NCBI RefSeq assembly: GCF_006439395.2
Contig: NZ_CP083950.1
Span: 5,383,001 to 5,447,000 of the forward strand
Direction of reading: 5' to 3'
Source: Mesorhizobium sp. B4-1-4
GTDB taxonomy: Bacteria > Pseudomonadota > Alphaproteobacteria > Rhizobiales > Rhizobiaceae
DNA: 64,000 nt
In this document: one piece after another, positions 25,322-32,641 of the stretch
How positions within the stretch are numbered: position 1 is the stretch's first letter
Layout of the letters: every line of letters begins with the position of its first letter
Notes under the pieces: model-generated
Seen by the model: only the letters and a program-made list of their open reading frames with translations
The model's database searches: none
Told to the model about the DNA's origin: nothing
Translations under genes and position numbers: made by a program

Positions 25322-25858
25322 TTAGCGCGGCGCCAGCACCATCATCATCTGCCGGCCTTCAAGCTTCGGTTCCGCCTCGACCTTGGCGATAGCAGCGACT
25401 TCCTCGCGCACCTTGTTCAGAAGCTGCATGCCGAGTTCCATATGCGCCATCTCGCGGCCACGGAAGCGCAGCGTCAGCTTGACCTTGTCGCCTTCCTCGA
25501 AGAAGCGGCGCACCGCCTTCATCTTGGTCTCGTAGTCATGGCTGTCGATGTTCGGGCGCATCTTGATCTCCTTGATCTCGATGACCTTCTGATTCTTGCG
25601 CGCCTCGGCCGCCTTCTTCTGGTTGGCGTATTTCAATTTGCCGAGATCGAGAATCTTGACGACGGGCGGCTGTGCGTTGGGCGATATTTCGACGAGATCG
25701 AGCCCTGCCTCTTCGGCGAGCAGCAATGCGTCGTTGATGGAAACGTCGCCACGGTTCTGGCCTTCGGCGTCGATAAGCTGGACCCGGGGAACCCGGATGT
25801 CACGGTTGGAGCGCGGGCCATCCTTGGTGGGCGCCGCTGCTTTGAAAGGTCTGCGAAT
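25322..25858 (-). CDS. infC: Translation initiation factor IF-3 (AUU start)
   Basis: 178 residues when started at an ATT codon (25858), R-R-P-F-K-A onwards. Upstream AAGGAG sits 9 bases before that ATT, whereas no ATG lies in the right place; the alternative TTG at 25921 would add 21 residues and has no ribosome binding site. An AUU start is the known autoregulatory device of infC in E. coli: IF-3 rejects non-canonical starts, including its own. The IF3-N domain (R-V-P-R-V-Q-L-I-D-A-E-G-Q-N) and IF3-C domain (K-E-I-K-M-R-P-N-I, D-K-V-K-L-T-L-R-F-R-G-R-E) are intact. Confidence 0.93.
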   Translation of the reverse strand: MRRPFKAAAPTKDGPRSNRDIRVPRVQLIDAEGQNRGDVSINDALLLAEEAGLDLVEISPNAQPPVVKILDLGKLKYANQKKAAEARKNQKVIEIKEIKMRPNIDSHDYETKMKAVRRFFEEGDKVKLTLRFRGREMAHMELGMQLLNKVREEVAAIAKVEAEPKLEGRQMMMVLAPR

Positions 25859-26092
25859 GGTCGTGGTCTCCTTGGCCGTTTCGTTCAGGGTTCGTACAAG
25901 TCTGTATTGTGAACGCGCCAATGTGGGAAGCGCGCGGGCGGAGTCAATAGCACAGCGTTCTCAGGAAATCACCTGATCAAGAGCCTGTACCAGGCAAAGA
26001 AGCATCGCGAGCACTTTCCGCCTCACCTGTGGCTGTGCCAAAAGACCTGAGCCCAGACGCCGGGCCAGTCAACCAGGACCGATCGATAGCCC

Positions 26093-26863
26093 ATGACCGC
26101 CACCGCTCCCACCTTTTTGGACGTCGATGGATCGCGCATCGCGGTCCGCCATAGATCCGGCGCCACACCGGGCATCGTCTGGCTCGGCGGCTACAAGTCC
26201 GACATGCTGGGCACGAAGGCCGAAACGCTGGCCGATTGGGCGGCGAGGGAAGGCCGTGCGTTTTTGCGCCACGATTATTCGGGCCATGGCGAATCCGGCG
26301 GCGCCTTTGCCGACGGCACGATTTCGAAATGGCTGTCGCAAAGCCTCGCCGTGTTCCGGCATTTCACCAAGGGCAACCAGATCCTGGTCGGCTCGTCGAT
26401 GGGCGCCTGGATCGCGCTGCGCATGGTGCAGGAACTGCGCAAGGCCGGCGACACAAATATCGTCGGCCTGGTGCTTTTGGCGCCGGCGCCGGATTTCACC
26501 AGTGAGCTGGTCGAGCCGGTGCTGACCGAGATGCAAAAACGCGACCTCGCCGAAAAAGGTTTCTTCGCCGAGCCGTCCGACTACTCCACCGAGCCCTACA
26601 TCTACACCAGGGCCCTGATCGAGGACGGGCGCGACAACCGGGTGATGACCGGGCCGATCGACACGCATTGCCCGGTCCATATCCTGCAGGGCCTTGCCGA
26701 TCCCGACGTGCCGTCGAGCCATGCGTTGAGACTGGTCGGGCTGCTGCCGGCCGATGATGTCACGCTGTCCCTCATTCCCGACGGCGACCACCGCCTGTCG
26801 CGGCCGCAGGACCTCGACATGCTGGTCCGGGCGGTGGGTGACATAGCCGGACGAGGCAAATGA
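26093..26863 (+). CDS. Alpha/beta hydrolase, ABHD10-like
   Basis: 256 residues. The nucleophile elbow V-G-S-S-M-G-A-W is near residue 103, D in L-A-D-P-D-V near 204 and His in D-G-D-H-R-L near 235. The early segment I-V-W-L-G-G-Y-K-S-D-M-L-G-T-K-A and R-H-D-Y-S-G-H-G-E-S-G resemble mitochondrial ABHD10 (acyl-thioesterase / glucuronide esterase) and its alphaproteobacterial relatives. Cytoplasmic, no signal peptide. The stop overlaps the BenE-type transporter start (ATGA), so the two are coupled; a shared aromatic or ester substrate is a guess. Confidence 0.84.
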   Translation: MTATAPTFLDVDGSRIAVRHRSGATPGIVWLGGYKSDMLGTKAETLADWAAREGRAFLRHDYSGHGESGGAFADGTISKWLSQSLAVFRHFTKGNQILVGSSMGAWIALRMVQELRKAGDTNIVGLVLLAPAPDFTSELVEPVLTEMQKRDLAEKGFFAEPSDYSTEPYIYTRALIEDGRDNRVMTGPIDTHCPVHILQGLADPDVPSSHALRLVGLLPADDVTLSLIPDGDHRLSRPQDLDMLVRAVGDIAGRGK

Positions 26864-28035
26864 CGATGCGCCTTTCCATCCCGGTCTCCGCCTTTGTCGC
26901 GGCAATCGTCGGCTTCGGCGGCACGCTGGCCATCGTCATTGCCGCCGCCAAGGCGGTCGGCGCGACGCAGGTTCAGACGGCGAGCTGGGTGACGACCATT
27001 TGCCTCGCCATGGCGATCGAAAGCCTGTGGCTGTCGTGGCGCACGAAAATGCCTGTGATCACCGCCTGGTCGACGCCAGGCCTGGCGCTGATGGCGGCAT
27101 CGAGCGGCTTTTCGATCGGCGAGGCCGTCGCCGCCTTCATTCTCACCGGCATCCTGTTGATCGCCACCGGCCTGTTCCGGCCGTTGACGCAGCTGATCTC
27201 CAGGATACCGCCCTCGGTCGCTTCCGGAATGTTGGCCGGCATCGTCGTCACCTTCGCCCTCAACGCGGTCAAGACTATTCCGGTGGATCCGTGGCTGATC
27301 CTGCCGTTGATCGCGGCCTTTTTCATCATCCGCCTGTTCAACCCGGCGCTGTCGGTTCTGGCGGTGCTGATCGGCGGCGGACTAGGTGCTTTTCTCACTG
27401 GCCGTGTCGGCGGCCTGCCCACCCCAGAGCTGTCCACACTGACGCTGATCGCGCCTGATTTCACCGTCAAGGCGATGATAGGTCTGGCACTGCCGCTCTA
27501 CCTTGTCACCATGGCCTCGCAGAACCTGTCGGGTCTCGCCGTGCTGCGCGCCGCCGGCTACCATCCCGAACCCGGTCCGCTGATCGGCGTCACCGGTCTG
27601 TTTTCGCTTCTGTCGGCGCCGTTCGGCGGTTCGACCACCAATCTGGCCGCGATCTCGGCGGCGATCTGCACCGGGCCGGATGTCCATCCCGACCCCGCTG
27701 AGCGCTGGAAGACCGGCCCGTTCTACGCGCTTGCCTATCTCATCTTCGCGATTTTTGGCGCGTCGCTGGTGGCGATCTTCGCCGTCCTGCCGCAAAGCCT
27801 GATCGTGTTGGTGGCGGGTCTCGCGCTGATGGCCTCGCTCGCCAACGCGCTGGCGATCGCGCTCAAGGATGAGGGCGAGCGCATGGCCGCCACCGTCACC
27901 TTTGCCGTCACCGCTTCCGGGCTGACATTGTTTGGCGTCGGTGCTGCTTTCTGGGGGCTGATCGCCGGGCTGACCGTGCTTTTCCTCGATATGCTCAAAA
28001 AGCGACAATCATTTCAGAAGCTTGTCCGGTTTTAG
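26860..28035 (+). CDS. BenE-family benzoate/H+ symporter-like permease
   Basis: 391 residues, almost entirely membrane-spanning (about 11-12 helices). BenE-type segments include I-V-G-F-G-G-T-L-A near the start, P-V-I-T-A-W-S-T-P-G-L-A-L near residue 63, L-V-T-M-A-S-Q-N-L-S-G near 210 and F-G-G-S-T-T-N-L-A-A-I near 250. Characterised members import benzoate with protons, but no benzoate-degrading gene is in the window. The start ATG overlaps the upstream stop; a second ATG two codons later is possible. A small inverted repeat TGTCCG/CGGACA spans its stop codon (28023-28041). Confidence 0.88.
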   Translation: MTMRLSIPVSAFVAAIVGFGGTLAIVIAAAKAVGATQVQTASWVTTICLAMAIESLWLSWRTKMPVITAWSTPGLALMAASSGFSIGEAVAAFILTGILLIATGLFRPLTQLISRIPPSVASGMLAGIVVTFALNAVKTIPVDPWLILPLIAAFFIIRLFNPALSVLAVLIGGGLGAFLTGRVGGLPTPELSTLTLIAPDFTVKAMIGLALPLYLVTMASQNLSGLAVLRAAGYHPEPGPLIGVTGLFSLLSAPFGGSTTNLAAISAAICTGPDVHPDPAERWKTGPFYALAYLIFAIFGASLVAIFAVLPQSLIVLVAGLALMASLANALAIALKDEGERMAATVTFAVTASGLTLFGVGAAFWGLIAGLTVLFLDMLKKRQSFQKLVRF

Positions 28036-28125
28036 CGGACATTGTCTTGAATCGCTGTTTTTGCCTTCCCATTTCGATTCCACGCAGCCGGTCCTGGCTG
28101 TCTCCAACCGAAGGAATGGGAGAAA

Positions 28126-28596
28126 ATGAACACATCTGCATTGATCCGCCCGGCCTGGACGCCGGCAACCATCGCGTTGATGGTGATCGGCTTCATGGTG
28201 TTCTGGCCGCTCGGCTTCGCCATGCTCGCCTACATCATCTGGGGCGACCGGCTTGAAGGCTTCAAGCGTGACGTCAACCGCGCGACCGACGGCATCTTCG
28301 CCGGTTGCCGCCGCGGCTCCGACAAGGCCGCGCGCTGGGGCAATGGCTCCGCCCGCACCGGCAATGTCGCCTTTGACGACTGGCGCGAAAAGGAGCTTGA
28401 GCGCCTGGCCGAGGAACGCCGCAAGCTCGACGACATGCTGACCGAATTCGACGATTATGCCCGCGAATTGCGTCGTGCCAAGGATCAGGACGAGTTCGAT
28501 CGCTTCATGGCGAACCGCAACAAGTCGACTGCTCCGACCAAGGCCGACCCGAGCGCCGCCAAGCGTGGCAAGGATTCGAACCTGCTCGACGACTGA
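28126..28596 (+). CDS. DUF2852 membrane-anchored protein
   Basis: 156 residues. One N-terminal membrane helix (about 17-40, rich in W-P-L-G-F-A-M-L-A-Y-I-I-W-G) is followed by a long charged segment with coiled-coil character (about 85-125, W-R-E-K-E-L-E-R-L-A-E-E-R-R-K) and a Lys/Asp-rich tail ending in L-L-D-D. This is the alphaproteobacterial DUF2852 plan; function is unknown. GGGAG lies upstream of the ATG and a terminator follows the stop, so it is probably a single-gene unit. Confidence 0.85.
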   Translation: MNTSALIRPAWTPATIALMVIGFMVFWPLGFAMLAYIIWGDRLEGFKRDVNRATDGIFAGCRRGSDKAARWGNGSARTGNVAFDDWREKELERLAEERRKLDDMLTEFDDYARELRRAKDQDEFDRFMANRNKSTAPTKADPSAAKRGKDSNLLDD

Positions 28597-28623
28597 AGCC
28601 GCGCGACAGGCTGAGGTATGATG

Positions 28624-28656
28624 ACGGCGTCGCGCAAGCGGCGCCGTTTCTTTTTT
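28624..28656 (+). terminator. Rho-independent terminator after DUF2852 gene
   Basis: Stem ACGGCGTCGC / GCGGCGCCGT (one G-U type pair) with GCAA loop, followed by TTCTTTTTTG. Confidence 0.85.
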
Positions 28657-28694
28657 GTTCTATTCGTTTTTCCCGAATCGCGTATCGTCCCGCC

Positions 28695-29453
28695 ATGACC
28701 CTCGGATTCTTTCGCAATCTGACAAAGCCCAAGCCGACGCCCGTCGTCGAGCGTGAATATTGCGTCGCCGGCCGCACATTGCCGCTCAAGATCGTCGAGA
28801 GTGCCAGGGCGCGACGTCTGACGCTGCGCATCGATTCCGGTGGCCAGGGCCTGCGCATCACCGTTCCGCCTGGCCTGCGCCGTGGCGAGGTGGAGCGGTT
28901 CCTCGACCGCCATCAGGACTGGCTGGAGCAGCGGCTGGCCAAGGTGCCGACGCGGCCTCAGGTACGGCCCGGCATCAAGATCCCAGTTCGGGGCGTGCCG
29001 CACCGCATCGTCCATGAACCGTCAAAGCGCGGCACCGTCACCGTGTCGCGCGACGAGCGCGGCCCGCTGCTGATCGTGCATGGCGAGCGTGTGCACCTCC
29101 CGCGCCGTATCGCCGATTTCTTGAAGCGCGAGGCCAAGAAGGAGATCGAAAAGCTAGTGGTCAGGCACACCGAGGCGCTTGGCAAGCGCGCCAAGGCGAT
29201 CCGCTACAAGGATACGTCAAGCCGCTGGGGTTCCTGCACCTCGGAAGGCAATCTGTCCTTCTCCTGGCGTATCATGATGGCGCCGCCACCAGTCATAAAC
29301 TACCTCGTCGCGCACGAGGTGGCGCATCTGAAAGAGATGAACCACGGCCCGAAATTCTGGAAACTTTGCGAAAAACTTTGCCCCGATACTGACCGTTGCA
29401 AGGATTGGCTGAAGCGCAATGGCGGCGCCCTGCAGGCGATCGTGTTCGAATAG
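28695..29453 (+). CDS. M48/YgjP-type zinc metallopeptidase-like protein
   Basis: 252 residues. The YgjP (DUF45) family shows R-Y-K-D-T-S-S-R-W-G-S-C-T near residue 173 and the gluzincin-like H-E-V-A-H-L-K-E-M-N-H-G-P-K-F-W near 205, where both His of HExxH and the later His are zinc ligands. The N-terminal half is basic and rich in strands. No membrane segment or signal peptide, so it is cytoplasmic. Proteolytic activity of this family is predicted rather than shown for most members. It is the last gene before the insertion sequence. Confidence 0.86.
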   Translation: MTLGFFRNLTKPKPTPVVEREYCVAGRTLPLKIVESARARRLTLRIDSGGQGLRITVPPGLRRGEVERFLDRHQDWLEQRLAKVPTRPQVRPGIKIPVRGVPHRIVHEPSKRGTVTVSRDERGPLLIVHGERVHLPRRIADFLKREAKKEIEKLVVRHTEALGKRAKAIRYKDTSSRWGSCTSEGNLSFSWRIMMAPPPVINYLVAHEVAHLKEMNHGPKFWKLCEKLCPDTDRCKDWLKRNGGALQAIVFE

Positions 29454-29496
29454 GGCGCTAGCGCAACCGTTCGGGATTGGCGAACCCATCTCAATT

Positions 29497-29548
29497 TCGT
29501 CATCCTAGGGCGAAGCAAGGAGCGAAGCGACGCGGCGCAGACCCTAGG
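29497..29548. repeat. Intergenic repeat (CCTAGGGCGAAGCAAGG family), split by IS
   Basis: TTCGTCATCCTAGGGCGAAG, then CAAGGAGCGAAGCGACGCGG and CGCAGACCCTAGG. The matching copy at 17512-17567 continues past the equivalent of 29548; here that continuation (ATCC...) resumes at 30557 after the insertion sequence. Confidence 0.8.
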
Positions 29549-30550
29549 TGTTTGATCCCGAGCTTTAATGGTGCGATATTTTCTTCCGACTGGAAGGATG
29601 CGTTATGGGACAAGTTCTGCACGGCCGCGCCACGACGACAGAGGCAATCCGTCGAGCAATACAAAATAGTCAAGAGAGCCTGAGGGCGCTGGCCAGGCGC
29701 TACGGGATCGATCAGAAGACGGTTCGAAAGTGGAAGAACCGAACCTCGACCGCCGATCTTCCGACAGGCCCCAAGGACCCGAAGTCGACGGTGTTGTCTG
29801 TGGAGGAAGAGGCGGCCATCGTCGCCTTTCGCAAGCACACGCTGCTGCCACTGGATGATTGTCTCTATGCCCTTCAGCCGACGATCCCGCATCTGACACG
29901 CTCGTCCTTGCATCGTTGCCTTCAACGCCATGGTATTTCGCGATTGCCGCAGGTGGATGGTGACAAGCCGGCCAAGAAAAAGTTTCAGGCCTATCCGATC
30001 GGCTATTTCCATATCGATATCGCCGATGTGCAGACCGCCGAGGGCAAGCTGCGTCTCTTCGTTGCCGTCGACCGGACGTCCAAGTTCGCCTATGCGCAGC
30101 TACACGCGACGGCGGACAAGATGACGATGGTCCAGTTCCTGCGAGATCTGATCGCGGCCGTGCCCTATGCCATCCACACCATTTTGACCGACAACGGCAT
30201 CCAGTTCACCAACCGAAGCTGCGACCGCCATGCCCCCCGGCATATCTTCGATGATGTCTGCGCCGACCATGGCATCGAGCACCGGCTCACCAAGATCAAC
30301 CATCCCTGGACCAACGGCCAGGTCGAGCGGATGAACCGAACCATCAAGGACGCGACCGTCAAGTGCTTCCACTATGACGATCACGATCAGCTGCGCCGAC
30401 ACCTCGCCGACTTCATCTCAGCCTACAATTTCGCACGCAGGCTCAAGACCCTCAAAGGCCTCACGCCTTATGAGTTCATCTGCAAAATCTGGAAAAAAGA
30501 GCCCGAACGGTTCAGACTCGACCCGGTCCATCAAATGCCGGGACTAAACA
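29549..30550 (+). mobile_element. Complete IS481-type insertion sequence, 1002 bp
   Basis: Terminal inverted repeats begin TGTTTGATCCCG (left) and, on the complementary strand, TGTTTAGTCCCG (right). Similarity continues imperfectly to about 25 bases (TTTAATGG vs TTTGATGG). Both ends are flanked by CCTAGG (29543-29548 and 30551-30556), read as a target duplication of 6 bp or of its CTAG core. The element carries one gene on the plus strand and interrupts an intergenic repeat. Both ends and the transposase are intact, so it could still be active. Confidence 0.9.
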
Positions 30551-30555
30551 CCTAG
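29605..30555 (+). CDS. IS481-family transposase
   Basis: 316 residues. An N-terminal helix-turn-helix (A-L-A-R-R-Y-G-I-D-Q-K-T-V-R-K-W) is followed by an integrase-type DDE domain: Asp in F-H-I-D-I-A-D-V, Asp in L-T-D-N-G-I-Q-F-T and Glu in N-G-Q-V-E-R-M-N-R-T. The ATG is preceded by GGAAGGATGCGTT. The coding frame runs through the right inverted repeat and has no stop inside the element: the TAG at 30553-30555 belongs to the duplicated CCTAGG target. Length and motifs look uninterrupted, so the enzyme is probably functional. Confidence 0.93.
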   Translation: MGQVLHGRATTTEAIRRAIQNSQESLRALARRYGIDQKTVRKWKNRTSTADLPTGPKDPKSTVLSVEEEAAIVAFRKHTLLPLDDCLYALQPTIPHLTRSSLHRCLQRHGISRLPQVDGDKPAKKKFQAYPIGYFHIDIADVQTAEGKLRLFVAVDRTSKFAYAQLHATADKMTMVQFLRDLIAAVPYAIHTILTDNGIQFTNRSCDRHAPRHIFDDVCADHGIEHRLTKINHPWTNGQVERMNRTIKDATVKCFHYDDHDQLRRHLADFISAYNFARRLKTLKGLTPYEFICKIWKKEPERFRLDPVHQMPGLNT

Positions 30556-30556
30556 G

Positions 30557-30865
30557 ATCCATGCCGCGACGCTGATGCTTATGCTCCAGCGGTGCAGGAA
30601 ACGGAGCGCACCCGGTTCCAGGAAAGAGCTCAAACCACTCCGTGTTGGCCTTTCGATTAACTCGATCTTCCATTGCCGCAGCCAGCGCCGGAATTTAGGC
30701 CGTTTTACATAGAGTTTGACGAGGGTTTCGGGGACAATAATTTGGCGGAGGCAATGCGCGACTTGATTTTCGTGACATGAAGTTTGCCTGCGCCTGCGGC
30801 TAGCTAACCTACGGGATCGATCCGCATAAGGAAAGTTGGCGCTCGCTCATGAAGGGAGGATTGTT
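30557..30865. other. Intergenic region, 309 bases
   Basis: Starts with the remainder of the repeat interrupted by the insertion sequence (ATCCATGCCGCGACGC). The rest is less GC-rich than surrounding genes and shows no supported reading frame; it should contain the promoter of the macro-domain gene. Confidence 0.5.
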
Positions 30866-31501
30866 TTGAAATTGATCCTGACGGCGATGGAACCGAACCT
30901 AGCTGACGCCTGGGCGAAGGAATTTCGTGGCGTAGCCAATGTGCAAATTCATAGGGGGTCTATTTTCGACGTTGAGGCGGACGCGCTTGTCAGCCCAGCC
31001 AACAGCTACGGCTTTATGGATGGTGGCATTGATGCTCAGTACTCTCGCGTTTTTGGCTGGGATCTCCAGCTTCGACTGCGCCGAGTCATTGTCGACCATC
31101 ACTATGGGGAGCTCCTGGTTGGAGCCGCGGAAATCGTCTCGACGGGAAATCACAACCATCCCTATCTAATCGCAGCACCGACCATGCGGGTGCCGATGGT
31201 GCTCGATCAAAACACCGTCAACCCGTTCCTCGCCACCCGGGCGACCTTGCTACTGGTCCGGCATGGGACGTTCCATACCGAGGCCCTTTCCGGGGCGAAG
31301 GTGCGGGAGCATGTCCGGACGATTGCCTTCCCCGGGATGGGAACCGGCGTTGGCCGCGTTCCCGCCGCGCGGTGTGCCAGGCAGATGCGGGCAGCATTCG
31401 ACCAGGCGCGGCAAGAATCAATCGTTTTGCCCTCCAGTTGGGCCGAGGCTAGTGAGGAACACCAGCTTCTTTACACGGATCGGCCCCGCGGATTGCAGTA
31501 G
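30866..31501 (+). CDS. Macro-domain-like protein
   Basis: 211 residues starting at a TTG (30866) with GGGAGGA 5 bases upstream; an in-frame upstream codon at 30836 has no such site. The macro-domain core is V-E-A-D-A-L-V-S-P-A-N-S-Y-G-F-M-D-G-G-I-D near residue 35, an unusual variant of the canonical N-A-A-N...G-G-G-V loop. A-F-P-G-M-G-T-G-V-G near 155 corresponds to the second ADP-ribose loop. Macro domains bind or hydrolyse ADP-ribose; whether this variant does is uncertain. It sits directly after an insertion sequence with no obvious operon partner, which hints at horizontal acquisition. Confidence 0.78.
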   Translation: MKLILTAMEPNLADAWAKEFRGVANVQIHRGSIFDVEADALVSPANSYGFMDGGIDAQYSRVFGWDLQLRLRRVIVDHHYGELLVGAAEIVSTGNHNHPYLIAAPTMRVPMVLDQNTVNPFLATRATLLLVRHGTFHTEALSGAKVREHVRTIAFPGMGTGVGRVPAARCARQMRAAFDQARQESIVLPSSWAEASEEHQLLYTDRPRGLQ

Positions 31502-31541
31502 TTCGAGTTTCGCAAGCTTACCCACACCGATATGGACGGCC

Positions 31542-31769
31542 TCAATCGTCATTCGCCGCATTGAGCTCCTCCGGCCTCAGCCCCTCATTTCCATGATGCG
31601 GCCAGGGCAGGAAATTGCGGTCGAAGGCGTCGCTGCCGAAATACTCCAGCGCGCGGTGTGCTTCGGCGCCGTTGAAGGCGGCCTTGTCCATCAGGTGGGC
31701 AATGACCTCACGCGCTTGCGCGATCTTCTGCTTCAGTTCGGCAACGGTTGGGTCGGTTGTATCGCTCAT
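31542..31769 (-). CDS. Small conserved-looking hypothetical protein (75 aa)
   Basis: Starts at an ATG preceded by GGGAGAACAACC. The product is acidic, with an N-terminal helix V-A-E-L-K-Q-K-I-A-Q-A-R-E-V-I-A-H-L followed by A-L-E-Y-F-G-S-D-A-F and P-W-P-H-H-G. There is no signal peptide or membrane segment. Divergent from trpF. I do not recognise the family. Confidence 0.6.
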   Translation of the reverse strand: MSDTTDPTVAELKQKIAQAREVIAHLMDKAAFNGAEAHRALEYFGSDAFDRNFLPWPHHGNEGLRPEELNAANDD

Positions 31770-31896
31770 GGTTGTTCTCCCGCCCGGCATGCTGTTCATC
31801 AACGTGCCCTCCATCAATAGGTAGCGCCTTTGGCCTTGCCGGCAAACAGCATGCTTTTTCTCGACTCTCATCGCTTTTCGTGCCAATTCCCGCGCC

Positions 31897-32556
31897 ATGG
31901 CGCTCGACATCAAGATCTGCGGTTTGAAGACCGACCAGGCTATGGCCGCGGCCCTGGCCGGCGGCGCCAGCCATGTCGGCTTTATTTTCTTCGCTAGAAG
32001 CCCTCGCTATGTCGGGCCGGCTGAAGCCGGCCGCCTGCGCGAAACGGCGCGCGGCAAGGCTTTGGCGGTCGCCGTCACGGTCGATGCCAGCGACGCCTTC
32101 CTGGACGAGATCGTCACGGCGATGCAGCCCGACATGCTGCAGTTGCACGGCTCGGAAACACCCGGACGGGTGGCCGAACTGAAGGCCCGCCATGGCTTGC
32201 CGGTGATCAAGGCGTTGCCGCTCAGCGAGGCCGCCGACCTCGGCCGCATAGGGCCGTTCATCGGCGTTGCCGACCGCTTGCTGTTCGATGCCAAACCGCC
32301 GAAAGGCTCCGAACTGCCGGGCGGCAATGGTGTGGCCTTCGACTGGCGCATTCTCGCCGGCCTTGACGCCGGCGTCGATTACATGCTTTCCGGTGGGCTC
32401 AACGCCGCCAATATCGGCGATGCCCTTCGGCTTGCAAACCCGCCCGGAATAGACATTTCGTCGGGCGTGGAAAGCGCGCCGGGCGTCAAGGATCCGGGGC
32501 TGATCGAACAGTTTTTCCGGGCTGTCCGGGCAGCACGCGACGACCGCGCCGCCTGA
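31897..32556 (+). CDS. trpF: Phosphoribosylanthranilate isomerase
   Basis: 219-residue TIM barrel. The start I-K-I-C-G-L-K-T places the catalytic Cys at about residue 7. H-V-G-F-I-F-F-A-R-S-P-R-Y-V near 28, V-D-A-S-D near 66 carrying the region of the catalytic Asp, L-Q-L-H-G near 83 and D-I-S-S-G-V-E near 187 are typical. It isomerises N-(5-phosphoribosyl)anthranilate in tryptophan synthesis. First of a trpF-trpB-trpA run; a palindromic repeat separates it from trpB. Confidence 0.95.
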   Translation: MALDIKICGLKTDQAMAAALAGGASHVGFIFFARSPRYVGPAEAGRLRETARGKALAVAVTVDASDAFLDEIVTAMQPDMLQLHGSETPGRVAELKARHGLPVIKALPLSEAADLGRIGPFIGVADRLLFDAKPPKGSELPGGNGVAFDWRILAGLDAGVDYMLSGGLNAANIGDALRLANPPGIDISSGVESAPGVKDPGLIEQFFRAVRAARDDRAA

Positions 32557-32568
32557 CCGGCTCAAACC

Positions 32569-32618
32569 AGAGCATGTCCCGGAAAAGTGGAACCCGGTTT
32601 TCCGACAAGGACATGCTC
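32569..32618. repeat. Palindromic repeat (GAGCATGTCC-GAAAAGTGG type)
   Basis: Well-formed copy: GAGCATGTCCCGGAAAAGTG, then CCCGGTTTTCCG and GGACATGCTC. It lies between trpF and trpB. Confidence 0.9.
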
Positions 32619-32641
32619 AACAAGATGCCAGGAGATCGGCG

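Noticed and set aside
28023..28041. TGTCCG/CGGACA inverted repeat over the BenE-type gene stop as a terminator
   Set aside because: Only 6 bp of stem and no T-run directly after it.
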